Counted from the stretch's first letter, positions 34,146 to 43,934 are shown. The stretch is 64,000 nt of DNA from Lichenicola sp964247725 (GCA_964247725.1 CAXTVM010000002.1:124001-188000), one strand, 5' to 3'. A program made the numbers and translations. The notes: generated by a model not told the origin, from the sequence alone.

Positions 34146-36307
34146 GTGCCCGGCGCCCGCCGCCCCGTTCCGGCCTGCCGCCGCGGTGGGGAAGCGCTCC
34201 GGGCCCGCAGCCTGCTCCTGCTGTCCTGCCTGGCCGGCTTGGTCCTGGCCGGCCCGGCCTGGGCGGCGGCGCCCGCCGTCCCGAACCCTGCCGGCGGGTT
34301 CGCCCCCGATCCGGGGCTGCAGATCCGGCTGTTGCTGCGAGAGACCGGCGGCGCCACGCTGATCGACAGCAGCGGACGCGGACGCGACGCGACGCTGCCC
34401 GCCCGCCGCGACGCGCCCGCCAGGGTGCAGGGCGGCCTGACCTGGGCCGCCGGCGTGACCGCGCCGCTCGACCTGCCGCGGACGGTGCAGGGGATCCAGA
34501 ACGTCGAGATCGCCTTCGCCGGCAGCGTGTCGGCGCCCGGGACCGGCCCGGCCTACGAGACGCTGGCCGGCTACGGCGGCGCCGATCCGGCGGTGGCGCT
34601 CCGCCTGAACAACACCTATGCCGGCGACGCGGATGGCGACGCCGCCGTCGAGGGCTGGGGCAACACCTGGCTCGGCACGCAGGAGCGCGCCGCCTCCGGC
34701 GACCTCGCCGACGCCGGATCGCTCGCCCGTGGCGATGTCGACAACGCGGTCCACGTCGCCGGCCTCGCCATCGACCGCGCGACCGGCGCCACGACGCTCT
34801 ACCTCGACGGCCTGCCGGTCACGCCGTATCGCACCGGACCCCCCGGCCTCTACGACGCGCCGCAGACCGCGACCGGCGGGGTATGGCAGATCGGCGGCGC
34901 TTCCCCCGGCGCCCGGCACTGCCCGGTGGCGGCCTGCGGCTATGTCGGCCGGATCTACGGCGTGTCGATGTCCAGCACCTTTCCCGCTGCGCGGCAGGAG
35001 CGCACCGATGCGCTGGCCTAGCGCGAAGACGTCGTGCGCTGGAGGGGCATCGTCGAGCCGCCCTACTACGGCAGCCGCGATGCCGGCGTCCTGCAGGTCT
35101 CGTTCGGCGAGAGCTGGACCTGGGACCACGGCGGCGCCGACCCGGCTGCCGACAACTATTCCGCCCGCGCGGCAGGCTATCTCGGCACGGCGCTGGGCCG
35201 GCCGGTGACCGCGCAGGTGGACGGCGAGGACGGCATCGGCGGCTACGTCATGAGCCTGGCCTGCGTGCGCAAGCTCCACGCGCAGGCCCGTCCCGGCACC
35301 GGCCTGCGCATCGCGGTGCTGATGGGCCGCGGCAACTCGCTGTCCGCCCATGACGGCGCCCTGCCCACCGCGGGGGGCTGGCCGGATACGGCAGGGGGCG
35401 TCGCCTCGGCGCTGGCCGACGTCGCCGGGCTCGGCGCCTGCGCCCGGCAGGAGCGCGCCGACGGCTACGGCGTGGTGCTGTTTGGGGTCTCGACCTCGGC
35501 CGTCGGCCTGGCCAACGATCGCGCCTACAAGGACGTCGCCAACCCGGTCTATCGGCGCACCGTGCCGCAGGCCGGCATGGTGCTGGCCGACTTCGCCAAC
35601 GATCCCCGCACCGGTGCCGACGCCGCCGCAGAGGGCGGCCCAGAGGGCGGCCNNNNNNNNNNNNNNNNNNNNNNNNNNNNNNNNNNNNNNNNNNNNNNNN
35701 NNNNNNNNNNNNNNNNNNNNNNNNNNNNNNNNNNNNNNNNNNNNNNNNNNNNAACGATCCCCGCACCGGTGCCGACGCCGCCGCAGAGGGCGGCCCAGAG
35801 GGCGGCCCAGAGGGCGGCCGGGAGGGTGGCGACGCGCGGGTGCCGGTCCGCAACTGCATCTCCGACGCCGGCGGTCCGCTCGTGCCCACCTACCAGGCCG
35901 ACCTCAACCACCTCACCGCCTGCGGCGAGCAGCTCGTGGGCCACATGACCGCCGCCGTCGAGATGCAGGCGCTCAACGCCCGAGAGCCGGCGCCTCCGGT
36001 CGTTCCGGTGACGGCCGCCTCGTCCGTCCAGGCGCTGGCCGCGGTCGGCCGCACCCTCGCACTGCCCGGCGGCGCCAGCTTCACGCTGCTGAGCCATGAC
36101 GGCCTGGCACCGGGCACGGTCGTCGCCACCGTCACCGACACCGGCGCGGCGCCCGACACGATCGTGGGCGGCACCGCGTACAATGGCGGGGCAGGGGACC
36201 GGATCGACGGCGCCGCGCGCTACGTGCTGCCGCCCGGGCAGACCCGATCGTTCGTGGTGGTGTTCGACGGCGACGCCTCGGGCTCGGGCCACGTCACCGT
36301 CCGGTAG
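34146..36307 (+). pseudogene. Secreted LamG-like/unknown protein, interrupted by a stop and an assembly gap
   Basis: Starts at GTG 34146 with a signal peptide (SLLLLSCLAGLVLAGPAWA). Residues about 55-290 look like a concanavalin/LamG-type beta-sandwich (DLPRTVQGIQNVEIAFAGSV, VAGLAIDRATGATTLYLDGL). An in-frame TAG at 35019-35021 interrupts it, but sequence continues in the same frame (REDVVRWRGIVEPPYYGS, SFGESWTWDHGGADPAADNY). At 35653 a run of 100 Ns begins; afterwards the frame continues with a GGPEGG-type repeat, NCISDAGGPLVPTYQAD and a beta-rich end. Removing the Ns plus the duplicated 55 bp restores one frame. Function unknown. The TAG (perhaps a mutated CAG) may be genuine decay or a sequence error. 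Confidence 0.7.
35653..35752. other. Assembly gap (100 N) between overlapping contig ends
   Basis: Exactly 100 Ns, a placeholder length. The 55 bp before it (35598-35652) are identical to the 55 bp after it (35753-35807), and both end in a 12-bp tandem repeat (CAGAGGGCGGCC units). The two contigs therefore most likely overlap. Confidence 0.95.
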
Positions 36308-36555
36308 GCCCGGAGCAGAAGGCCAGGGCCGGATCACGAACGGATAGCCCGCTCGCGGCCGTGCGACGACGAGACGGGGCAACGACAAGACGGGTCGGGG
36401 CCTGGACCAGCCCGTCTCGACCGGCCGGCGGTCCACGGCTAACCTGCACGGGGCGACCGGGGGCGACCGCATCCGGCGTCCCGGATGCATCGTTCCGGTT
36501 CGGATGGGAACCGTCGCATCCGCGCGACCGTTCCACCGCCCCGCCGGAGCTCCGC

Positions 36556-38064
36556 ATGCCAGCCACAAGCCTCGTCATCGTCCGGACCCACTTCGTGGAC
36601 CAGTAACTGCTGGACTTCATCAGGTCGATCGATGCCGCGCCCGACTACGAGGTGGTCGTCGCGGTCGACGAGATCAGCCGCACGATCGACACGCACGAGA
36701 TCGCGAAGCTCTCGATGACGGTGGCGGCGTTCGAGGCGCTCGGCCTCTTCACCGAGCTCGGCGACATGCTCTGGCGCTGCGGCGACTATCCGCTCTACCT
36801 GGCGCGGCGCGCCTATCCGGAGGCCGCCAACTACTGGCTGATCGAGTACGACGTCGTCATCAACCGTGCCGAGCCCGTGAGCTTCTTCCGCGAGTTCGAC
36901 GGCGTCCCATCCGCACGACTTCCTGTCCACCCACTTCCGCGAGCGCGAGCCGGGCTGGTTCTGGGGCGACGCGATGCAATCGGACCACGCAGTGGTCTGG
37001 CGCTCGTACTACCCGCTGATCAGGCTCTCCGGCCGGGCGATCGACTTCATGCTGGAACGCCGCGTGCGCGCCACGACCCGGATCATGGCGATCGCGCCGC
37101 AATCCAGGCCGGAGTGGCCGAACGACGAGTCCTTCACCGCCTGCGAGCTGCACTACAACGACTTCGAGTGCGCCGACTTCGCGACCCTCGGCGACTATTA
37201 CGACTACACGACCTTCTTCAACGACGTGCTGTTCCATCCGGACCGCATGCCGCCGCACGACGGCAAGATCTACCACATGGTCCGGTCGGGCATGGCCTAC
37301 CTCCGGGCGGTGCAGCCGCCTCTGAACGGCTACCAGAGGCCCCGCTGCGCGACCTCATCGAGCTTACCGAGACCGGCCTTACCCTGGAGCAGATCCTGCC
37401 CGTGCTCCGCGACCAGATCGCGGTCCGGCTTGGATCGGGCGGCGACACGCCCGAGCGGATCCTGGCGCCGGACGGGCCTATCCTGGCGCTGCTCGCGGGC
37501 GAGGTGGCGGAACCGGTGCTGGAGGCGGTGGTGCTGGCCCTGGCGCGGCTGCGCATGCGCTGCACGATCGACGCGCTGGCCCGGATCGCCGACGAGCGCG
37601 GCTGGCCGGCGATCGAGGCGTTCTCCAACCTGGCCCTGGCGCGACCGGCCTGGCAGAGCTCGGTGAGCATGTGGTCCCGGCCCCGGAACTACCGGCTCGA
37701 TGCCGAGGGCGGCAATGACGGCGATCGCGCCGTCGATCACGGCTTCCATACCGAGGGCGAGCCGAATCCCTACTGGACCGTGGACCTGCAGCAGCGCCAC
37801 ATGCTGACCGAGGTCAGGATGTACAACCGCGCCATCCATGCCGGACGCCTCAACGGCTTCCGCCTGCTGGCCTCGCTCGACGGCGAGACGTGGCACACCG
37901 CCTATCAGAGCCCGGCGGAAGTCGACCTCGCGCGAAATCCCGAGGAGCCGATCCGGATCCCGCTGTTCACCCCGGCACGGCTGCTGCGCGTGCAGTCGAC
38001 GCAGGACAGCTTCCTTCACCTCCGCGAATTCGAGGCTTACGGCATGCCGGTTCCAGGGGTCTAG
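36556..38064 (+). pseudogene. Discoidin (F5/8 type C)-domain protein, frameshifted
   Basis: Starts MPATSLVIVRTHFVDQ and then meets TAA at 36604-36606, after which LLDFIRSIDAAPDYEVVVAV continues in frame. Near 36905 coding sequence moves to another frame (STHFREREPGWFWGDAM, HAVVWRSYYPLIRLSG, YYDYTTFFNDVLFHPDRMP) and returns near 37340 to the first frame (DLIELTETGLTLEQILPVL). The last 130 residues are a discoidin-type carbohydrate-binding domain (PYWTVDLQQRHMLTEVRMYN, GFRLLASLDGETWHTAY, LLRVQSTQDSFLHLREFEAY). The N-terminal part resembles uncharacterised proteins of polysaccharide loci. One stop and two compensating shifts are present; it is not translated as one protein as assembled. Confidence 0.75.
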
Positions 38065-38178
38065 GGCGCTGATCCGGCGTCCGACATCCGATGGCCGTCT
38101 CCAATGAGGCGGACCGTGTTCGCGTGCTGGCAACTTGTCACAAAAATGTGCTTCGATGCACCAAAGGGGCAGGTGCGC

Positions 38179-39423
38179 ATGCCGGAACGGGTTTACGAAG
38201 ACGACGAGCTGGCGGCGTTCTGGCGCCAGGGTTCGACCGACTACGTGCTGGTGACCTTCGGCGACGCCATCACCCTGGCGTCCGGCGACCGTTTCTTCGC
38301 CGATGTGCCGGCTGCCAAGGGCGACGTGACCTGTCTCGGGATCATGACGCACCGGGAGAACTGGTATCCCGCCAGTGCGATGCGCCGGCTTGCACGGGCC
38401 GTGGCGCCCTTGCTGTCACCGTATGCGACCCGCATCGGCTATGGCGGCTCGATGGGCGGCTATGGCGCGATCAAGTTCTCGGCTGTGCTCGGGACATCCC
38501 ACACGATCGCGTTGTGCCCGCAATGGTCGATCGACCGCGACGAGTGCGACGGCAACGATCCGGGGTTCCAGCACTGGTTCCGGCCTTACATGGCCGGGCA
38601 CCACATCCGACCGGACGAGGCCGATGGACGGGTCGTGCTGTGCTTCGATCCGGGCGATGCCATCGATCGGTTCCATGCCGTCCGGCTTTCGGAAGTCGTT
38701 CCGTCGGCCTTCGTCATCCGCATGCCGATGGTGGGCCATCACGTCACCAAGGCGTTCGCAGGCACCGCGAACCTGCTGGAGCTGATCGCCGCGGTACGGA
38801 ACGACGACATGCCGCACCTGCGGATGCTGGCAGGGCGGCTGCGGCGGCAAAGCGCCGAGCGGGCGCACAACGTCCTTCTTCGCGCGGCCACGCGCCATCC
38901 GGTCCTGGCCGCAAGGGCGGCGCACCTGCCGCCGGCGACCGCGTCCAGCCGGCTCGGGCGGCCGAGCACCTTTCAGCTCCCGTTGCTGGCCTCTCTGCTG
39001 CGCCGTGGGCGCGAGGATGAGGCGACCGCCCTGCTCCATGAGATCGAGACCGGGGAGACCAGCCCCGAGGACAGCTCCGCGGCGGCGCTGGTCGTGGCGC
39101 AGTATGCTGCGGCGTGCAGGCGGGCCCGCATCCGCGTGGTCAGGACCCACCATGACACCGTCATCGTCTACGACCTGCTGGCTGGCCGGATCCGCCACTC
39201 GCGCGTCCCGGACCATGCCATGGCCGATGCCATGTTGCCGGTGCACCTGCACCTGGACGAGAAGGGGTCCGGCAGATTCTGCCTCGACCTGGAGGGCGAC
39301 CGGTTCTGGCTGCGGCTGACGCCTGACGGACGGGTGCGGACGGTGCCGGCGCGCAGGCTGACTGGCCGCGCGGCAGCATGCTGCGTATCGCCGTGGCCGC
39401 GGACGGAAAGGGTTCCGCAGTGA
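38179..39423 (+). CDS. Alpha/beta-hydrolase-like protein with C-terminal extension
   Basis: From ATG 38179 the product has 414 residues. A nucleophile-elbow motif RIGYGGSMGGYGAIKFSAV lies near residue 91, followed by VVLCFDPGDAIDRFHAV and a possible charge-relay His in VGHHVTKAFAG, so the first 230 residues look like an esterase fold. The second half is rich in Arg and Ala with helical repeats and a short beta-rich tail, and is not recognised. Related proteins occur in polysaccharide clusters. An upstream ATG at 38104 is possible, but AAGGGG stands about ten bases before 38179. It directly follows the discoidin pseudogene, which may once have been its partner. Confidence 0.7.
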   Translation: MPERVYEDDELAAFWRQGSTDYVLVTFGDAITLASGDRFFADVPAAKGDVTCLGIMTHRENWYPASAMRRLARAVAPLLSPYATRIGYGGSMGGYGAIKFSAVLGTSHTIALCPQWSIDRDECDGNDPGFQHWFRPYMAGHHIRPDEADGRVVLCFDPGDAIDRFHAVRLSEVVPSAFVIRMPMVGHHVTKAFAGTANLLELIAAVRNDDMPHLRMLAGRLRRQSAERAHNVLLRAATRHPVLAARAAHLPPATASSRLGRPSTFQLPLLASLLRRGREDEATALLHEIETGETSPEDSSAAALVVAQYAAACRRARIRVVRTHHDTVIVYDLLAGRIRHSRVPDHAMADAMLPVHLHLDEKGSGRFCLDLEGDRFWLRLTPDGRVRTVPARRLTGRAAACCVSPWPRTERVPQ

Positions 39424-39647
39424 CGCTGCGGGGAAATCATGGCTTCGTCTGCGCATCGCCGGACGGATCGACAACGATGGATCGGGCGGTAGCGGACGAT
39501 TGGGAACATTTCAGCCTGCACCCGGTTGCCAGAACTCGATCGCTGGGACTCGGACCAGGGCACTGGTCCGGGCAGACCGGTTTCGAGCAGTGGGCAACGG
39601 CATCGGACTCCAGCCCACATCATCTGCAGTAGGCGGGCGAGCAGGCG

Positions 39648-40097
39648 GTGGGCGAAGGTTACGTCCGGCATCGGCCGGGCCCGTCGCGCGAGGCCGGCTT
39701 CACCCTGATCGAGATGATCGTGGTGCTGGCGGTGCTGGCCCTGATCGGCGGCATCGTGCTGGCGCGCGGCCCGCTGCGCTCGCCGACCCTCGACCTGCGC
39801 GCCTGCGCCCGCACGATGGCCGCCGGCCTGCGCACGGCACGCGCCGACGCGATCGCGGACGACCGCGACCGCGAGTTCACCATCGATACGGCCGCGCGCG
39901 ACTACGGGCTGCGCGGCGGCGCCCGGCACGCCCTGCCGCCCGGGATCGACGTCGACGGCCGGGTGGCGCCGATCCTGTTCCATCCCGACGGCAGCGCCTC
40001 GGGCGGGGCGGTGACGCTGGCCGACGGCGGTCGGCTGCTGTCGGTGCGGGTCGACTGGCTGACCGGGCTGGTGGCGGTGGTCAGTCCAGCGCCTTGA
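39648..40097 (+). CDS. gspH: GspH-like type II secretion pseudopilin
   Basis: A 149-residue protein with a prepilin leader and cleavage site: SREAGFTLIEMIVVLAVLAL, where cleavage after Gly leaves Phe with Glu at +5, followed by a 20-residue hydrophobic helix. The rest (AARTMAAGLRTARADAI-type helix, then a beta domain) fits the GspH/FimT minor pseudopilin family. It would sit in the inner membrane and join a pseudopilus tip. No other gsp genes adjoin it in this window, so either it is an orphan or the rest lies elsewhere. Its 3' end overlaps the convergent gene by 17 bp. Confidence 0.8.
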   Translation: MGEGYVRHRPGPSREAGFTLIEMIVVLAVLALIGGIVLARGPLRSPTLDLRACARTMAAGLRTARADAIADDRDREFTIDTAARDYGLRGGARHALPPGIDVDGRVAPILFHPDGSASGGAVTLADGGRLLSVRVDWLTGLVAVVSPAP

Positions 40098-40398
40098 GCG
40101 CGGCCAGGGTCTGCAGCCCGTGCTGGCTGGTGAACGACAGCCGGTCGGCGCCATCGGCGGTCTGCAGCACGCCGCCGACCTGGTGGTCGCCGGTGTCGTA
40201 GGTCGAGATCCGGCCGTCCTCCTGGACCAGCAGCCGCTGCCGGTCCGGGAACACGGCGTAGCGCATGCCGTCCTGCGCGCCGGTGGCGGCCGGGTGGCCG
40301 AGCTCAGGCGGCCACCACGTCTCGCCCGCCGAGATCGGCTGCAGCGCCTCCATCGGCTCCAGCGGCCGCATCGGCTTCATCGGTTCCATCGGCGCCAC
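40081..40398 (-). CDS. Hypothetical protein with Met-Pro repeat N-terminus
   Basis: A 105-residue protein whose N-terminus is a short repeat (MAPMEPMKPMRPLEPMEAL), then WWPPELGHPAATGAQDGMRY and a beta-rich part (AVFPDRQRLLVQEDGRISTY) ending in LTSQHG-like sequence. Similar small Met-Pro-rich proteins occur in alphaproteobacteria without a known role. It lies 40 bp downstream of the galactofuranosyltransferase gene on the same strand and overlaps gspH tail to tail. Confidence 0.6.
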   Translation of the reverse strand: MAPMEPMKPMRPLEPMEALQPISAGETWWPPELGHPAATGAQDGMRYAVFPDRQRLLVQEDGRISTYDTGDHQVGGVLQTADGADRLSFTSQHGLQTLAALKALD

Positions 40399-40438
40399 GA
40401 TCGTCTCCCCGGGTCGGCTAGAACAACCAGTGAAATCT

Positions 40439-42322
40439 CTACGCCGGCCCCGGGCCGCGGTTCAGGTAGCTGCGCCAGAAGCCGGTCGAGGTCAGCTCCG
40501 GCGCCGCCGTCCGCCAACGCGCCGCCGCGGCGCCGCCATGCCGCATCAGCCGCAGCAGCAGCGGCACGCCGCGCCGGAAGATCTCCCGGAACCTGCCGCG
40601 GTCCCGGCAATAGGCCGACATCTGCGGCTCCCACCAGTTGTCGAGCACGATGCGGTCGGCGTGGCGCAGCCCGATCCAGGAGAACTCGCCCGCCCCGACC
40701 AGCCGCGACTCGGTGTCCGGCACCGGCTTCAGCAGGTTGCGCAGCAGCACGAAGGCGAACCAGGCGACGAAGCTCACGCGGAGGCGCGGCATGCGCGCCA
40801 CGCGCTGCGGCACCAGCACCTGGTGGCGGTCGACCTGCCGCGGCCCGTAGCGGGCGCGCAGCCCGGTGACTGAGGCGTGTAGCGCGCGCGGGTCGCGGTG
40901 CAGCACCTCCGGCCCGGCGAGGAAGTCCTCGATGCCGCGCAGGATCAGGATCGCGCCGTAGTAGCGGAAGGTCAGCAGGTGCAGCGCCCAGCTGCGGCCG
41001 GCGCGTCGGAACGCCGCCGCCGGGCTGAACTTCCTGTGCAGCGCGGCCAGCGTCAGCAGGTTGCGGGTCTCGTAGTAGAGCTGCCAGCCGCCGAGCTTCA
41101 GGTAGAACGGCTCGTGCCAGACCGCCGCACCCGGCAGCGAGACGGTGTGGATGCCGGCGCGGTACAGCCGCATGCCGTACTCGGCGTCGTCGCCGCGGAT
41201 GAAGCACGGCAGCGGCAGGCCGAGCCTGCGCACGATGTCCAGCGCCACCGCGAAGCACCACCAGCCGTTGAAGTGCACCGCCTGCGGCTGGGCCAGCCGG
41301 TCCAGCCCCTCGATCGGGGCCAGGTCGACGTCGTGCAGCACCGGGTGCGGGAACCAGTCGAACGGGCTCATCACCGCGCCGGCCTCGTAGAGTCGGGTCG
41401 GCTGCACCTGGTCCAGCATGTGGCCGCCGACCGCCACGGCGTCGTGCGCCAGCGACAGGAACGCGGTCAGCCGCAGCACCGTGTCCGGCTCGATCCGGAT
41501 GTCGTCGTCGAGGAACGCGCAGTGCGTCAGCGACGGGTCGTCCAGGGTCGCCAGCAGGCCGCGGGTGAAGCCGCCGGCGCCGCCGAAATTGTCCTGCTCG
41601 ATCACCGTCAGGCGTTCGCCCAGCCGTGCCGCCGCCTGCGCCAGCAGCGGGTGCGAGACCAGGCCGGGCGCGCCCTGGCTGACCACCAGCACGCGCGCCG
41701 CCCGCGCCAGCACCACCGGGTCGTCGGCCAGCGCCAGCAGCACGCCGGCGAGCGAGGCCTCGCGGTTGAAGGTGCAGAGCACGATGCCGAGCGACACCGG
41801 CCGGCCTGCAGTCGCCGTCTGCCACGCGGCATCGAGGAACCGCGCCTCGTCGGACAGCGCCGTCACCTCGAAGTACAGCAGGCCGTACTCGCGGAAGTTG
41901 ATGCTGGCGTCCTCTATGCCGAACCGCAGCACGTGCCGGCCGGCGCCGCCGGTCTCCTCCTCCGCCAGCAGCCGGTCGACGCCGATGCTGCGGCGGCGCA
42001 GCCGGACGATGCAGGGTCCGCCGACCGACACCGACAGCACGAGCTCGCCCAGCTGCGTGTTCATGCGCCAGTGCGCCTCGAAGAAGCCGCCGAAATAGGT
42101 GTCGAACGACAGCGTGGTGCCGGCGCCGAGCGACACGCTGCCGTCCGGCTGCAGGATGGCGCTGAACGGGCCGGTGCCGTCCCGCTCGCGGCGGCCGGCC
42201 CGCCAGTAGAGCGGCCGCAGCTCCGTCGCGCGATCGACCAGCACGCGCTGCAGGGTCCGGACCGGCTCGGCGGCGGACAGGGGGCAGGCTGCATCCGCGG
42301 GCGATATGCGTTGGTCCATCAT
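40439..42322 (-). CDS. GlfT2-like galactofuranosyltransferase
   Basis: A 627-residue GT2-family enzyme, close in length to mycobacterial GlfT2 (637). An N-terminal beta-sandwich (residues 1-165, with LSFDTYFGGFFEAHWRMN) precedes the GT-A domain: SLGIVLCTFNREASLAGVLL near 176, VIEQDNFGGAGGFTRGLLAT near 238, the catalytic AFLDDDIRIEPDTV near 268, NGWWCFAVALDIVRRLGLPL near 352, FIRGDDAEYGMRLYRAGIHT near 374 and VWHEPFYLKLGG near 401. These are the hallmarks of UDP-galactofuranose-dependent chain-extending transferases. The donor would be supplied by glf at 43.9 kb. Symbol left empty because the exact linkage made is unknown. Confidence 0.85.
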   Translation of the reverse strand: MMDQRISPADAACPLSAAEPVRTLQRVLVDRATELRPLYWRAGRRERDGTGPFSAILQPDGSVSLGAGTTLSFDTYFGGFFEAHWRMNTQLGELVLSVSVGGPCIVRLRRRSIGVDRLLAEEETGGAGRHVLRFGIEDASINFREYGLLYFEVTALSDEARFLDAAWQTATAGRPVSLGIVLCTFNREASLAGVLLALADDPVVLARAARVLVVSQGAPGLVSHPLLAQAAARLGERLTVIEQDNFGGAGGFTRGLLATLDDPSLTHCAFLDDDIRIEPDTVLRLTAFLSLAHDAVAVGGHMLDQVQPTRLYEAGAVMSPFDWFPHPVLHDVDLAPIEGLDRLAQPQAVHFNGWWCFAVALDIVRRLGLPLPCFIRGDDAEYGMRLYRAGIHTVSLPGAAVWHEPFYLKLGGWQLYYETRNLLTLAALHRKFSPAAAFRRAGRSWALHLLTFRYYGAILILRGIEDFLAGPEVLHRDPRALHASVTGLRARYGPRQVDRHQVLVPQRVARMPRLRVSFVAWFAFVLLRNLLKPVPDTESRLVGAGEFSWIGLRHADRIVLDNWWEPQMSAYCRDRGRFREIFRRGVPLLLRLMRHGGAAAARWRTAAPELTSTGFWRSYLNRGPGPA

Positions 42323-42363
42323 GCTCCCATAGAGGCCGGCTGCCGGCTCGGCCAGGGATCGTT

Positions 42364-43254
42364 ATGAGACAGTCCGCCACCCGCCTCGCATCACCTTTAG
42401 TTCAGGCTTGCGGCTCCATCCTGCTGGCCGCGCTGGCGGTGGCCGGGGTCGCCGTCCTGCGCCATCGCGACGACCCCGCCGTCGCCGTCGCCTCCGAGGC
42501 CGCGATCGCCGCCGAGCGGCCGACCCGGCTGCTGCTGCGGCGCTGGGACCGCGATCCGGCCGTGCTGGTGCTGGACTTCCCCGGTCCGGGCGGGCAGGGC
42601 CGGATGCTGAACCGGGTCGCCGCCCTGGTCGAGAAGCGGGACGCGCCGCGCGACCGGGTGCTGGACGATGCGGGGCTGGCGCAGGCGATCGCCCGGTCCG
42701 GCGCCACCCCGGCCACCTACTATGCCGGGCACGACTACGCCGCCGCCGACCTCCGCCGCTTCTTCGCGCTGGCCGACCGCGACCACGTGCGGCTGAACCG
42801 CGACGAGGCGCTGCTGCGCCGGCTGCTGCGGCGCCTCGGCTGGACCGAGGGCGGCCCCGACGGCGGACGCGATGGTGCGCTGGTCTCGCTGTCGGCCGCT
42901 TCCGGCCCGCTCTCGGCGGCGATGCGGGCGGCGATCCTGCACCACGAGCTGTCGCACGGCGCGTTCTTCACCCTCCGCCCCTATGCCGACTGGTCGCGCC
43001 GGTTCTGGCAGCGCGCCCTGACGCCGGCCGAGCGGGCCGGGTTCCGCGCCTGGCTTGCCGGCCAGGGCTACGACCCGGCGCTGGAGCCGCTGATGCTGGA
43101 CGAGGCCCAGGCCTACCTGGTCTGGACGCCGGACCGCGCCTTCTTCCGGCCCGAACAGGCCGGGCTCACCGCCGCGCGCGCGGCCGCGCTGCGGGCGGAT
43201 TTCCTGCAGGGATTGCCTCCGGCCGTCCGCGTCGAGGACCCGGCGGTCCCTTGA
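42364..43254 (+). CDS. Membrane-anchored protein with HExxH metallopeptidase motif
   Basis: A 296-residue protein with an N-terminal membrane segment (ACGSILLAALAVAGVAVL) and a periplasmic part. ILHHELSHGAFFTLRPYADW near residue 196 contains HELSH, the HExxH zinc motif, and PLMLDEAQAYLVWTPDRAFF near 249 has a Glu/Asp-rich helix that could supply the third ligand, as in gluzincin-like proteases. I do not recognise a named family. It is divergent from the GlfT2-like gene with 41 bp between starts and converges with the PAP2 gene. Protease activity is inferred. Confidence 0.72.
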   Translation: MRQSATRLASPLVQACGSILLAALAVAGVAVLRHRDDPAVAVASEAAIAAERPTRLLLRRWDRDPAVLVLDFPGPGGQGRMLNRVAALVEKRDAPRDRVLDDAGLAQAIARSGATPATYYAGHDYAAADLRRFFALADRDHVRLNRDEALLRRLLRRLGWTEGGPDGGRDGALVSLSAASGPLSAAMRAAILHHELSHGAFFTLRPYADWSRRFWQRALTPAERAGFRAWLAGQGYDPALEPLMLDEAQAYLVWTPDRAFFRPEQAGLTAARAAALRADFLQGLPPAVRVEDPAVP

Positions 43255-43261
43255 GCGGCCC

Positions 43262-43846
43262 TCACGACGCGCCGCAGCGCAGGATCGGCCCGACATGCTG
43301 GCGCGCCGCTCGGCCGATCACCGCTTCCGCCGGCGAGTGCCGCCCGTGCAGCACGGCCGCCAGCAGCAGCGCCGCCGCCGGCACCGCCGCACGCAGTTGC
43401 CGCCGCACCCTCGGCTGCCGCGGCGGCGGGCCCGCCAGCAGGCGCAGCGCCGCCACGCCGGCGACCCCGAGCACGCCGCCCAGCATCGCCTCCGGCACCG
43501 TGTGCAGCCCGAGCCGGACCCGCGACCAGCCGATCAGCGTCGCGACCGGCACCGCCGCCGCGACGCTCGCCGGCAGCGACAGGCCGAGCAGCGCCGCGAT
43601 GCCCGCATAGACCACGGTGCCGGCCATCGTGTGGCCGCTCGGGCTGTAGATCAGCTCGTGCGGCGGGCGGGGTCCGCAGGACTCCAGCGCCAGCTTGAGC
43701 AGCAGCGTCGCGCCGAAGCAGGCCGCCACCACCGCGCCCCAGGCCGCCGCACCCCGCCACCAGCCGAGGGCCAGCAGGATCGACAGCACGATCGCGGCGA
43801 TCGGCAGCACGACGTCCTGGTCGGCGAAGTCGGTCAGATACTGCAT
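43262..43846 (-). CDS. PAP2-family membrane phosphatase
   Basis: A 194-residue multi-pass membrane protein. PAP2 signature residues are present: KLALESCGPRP, IYSPSGHTMAGT with the catalytic His of the second motif, and SRVRLGLHTVPEAMLGG with the third-motif Arg and nucleophilic His; the last acidic position is Glu rather than Asp. Members dephosphorylate lipid phosphates such as undecaprenyl pyrophosphate or phosphatidate. Next to galactofuranose genes a role in recycling a lipid carrier is possible, but unproven. Confidence 0.85.
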   Translation of the reverse strand: MQYLTDFADQDVVLPIAAIVLSILLALGWWRGAAAWGAVVAACFGATLLLKLALESCGPRPPHELIYSPSGHTMAGTVVYAGIAALLGLSLPASVAAAVPVATLIGWSRVRLGLHTVPEAMLGGVLGVAGVAALRLLAGPPPRQPRVRRQLRAAVPAAALLLAAVLHGRHSPAEAVIGRAARQHVGPILRCGAS

Positions 43847-43851
43847 GAGGG

Positions 43852-43905
43852 GAAGGCCAGGGGCTCTGCCCCTGGACCCCGCCAGAGGCGGAGCCTCCGG
43901 ACACC
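43852..43905. repeat. Family A repeat, left-arm fragment A7
   Basis: GGCCAGGGGCTCTGCCCCTGG followed by ACCCCGCCAGAGGCGGAGCC. Only one arm remains. It sits between the starts/ends of pap2 and glf on the minus strand, directly before the pap2 start. Confidence 0.7.
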
Positions 43906-43934
43906 GTTTGTTGAGGAAACGTAATTCTTCTCGA

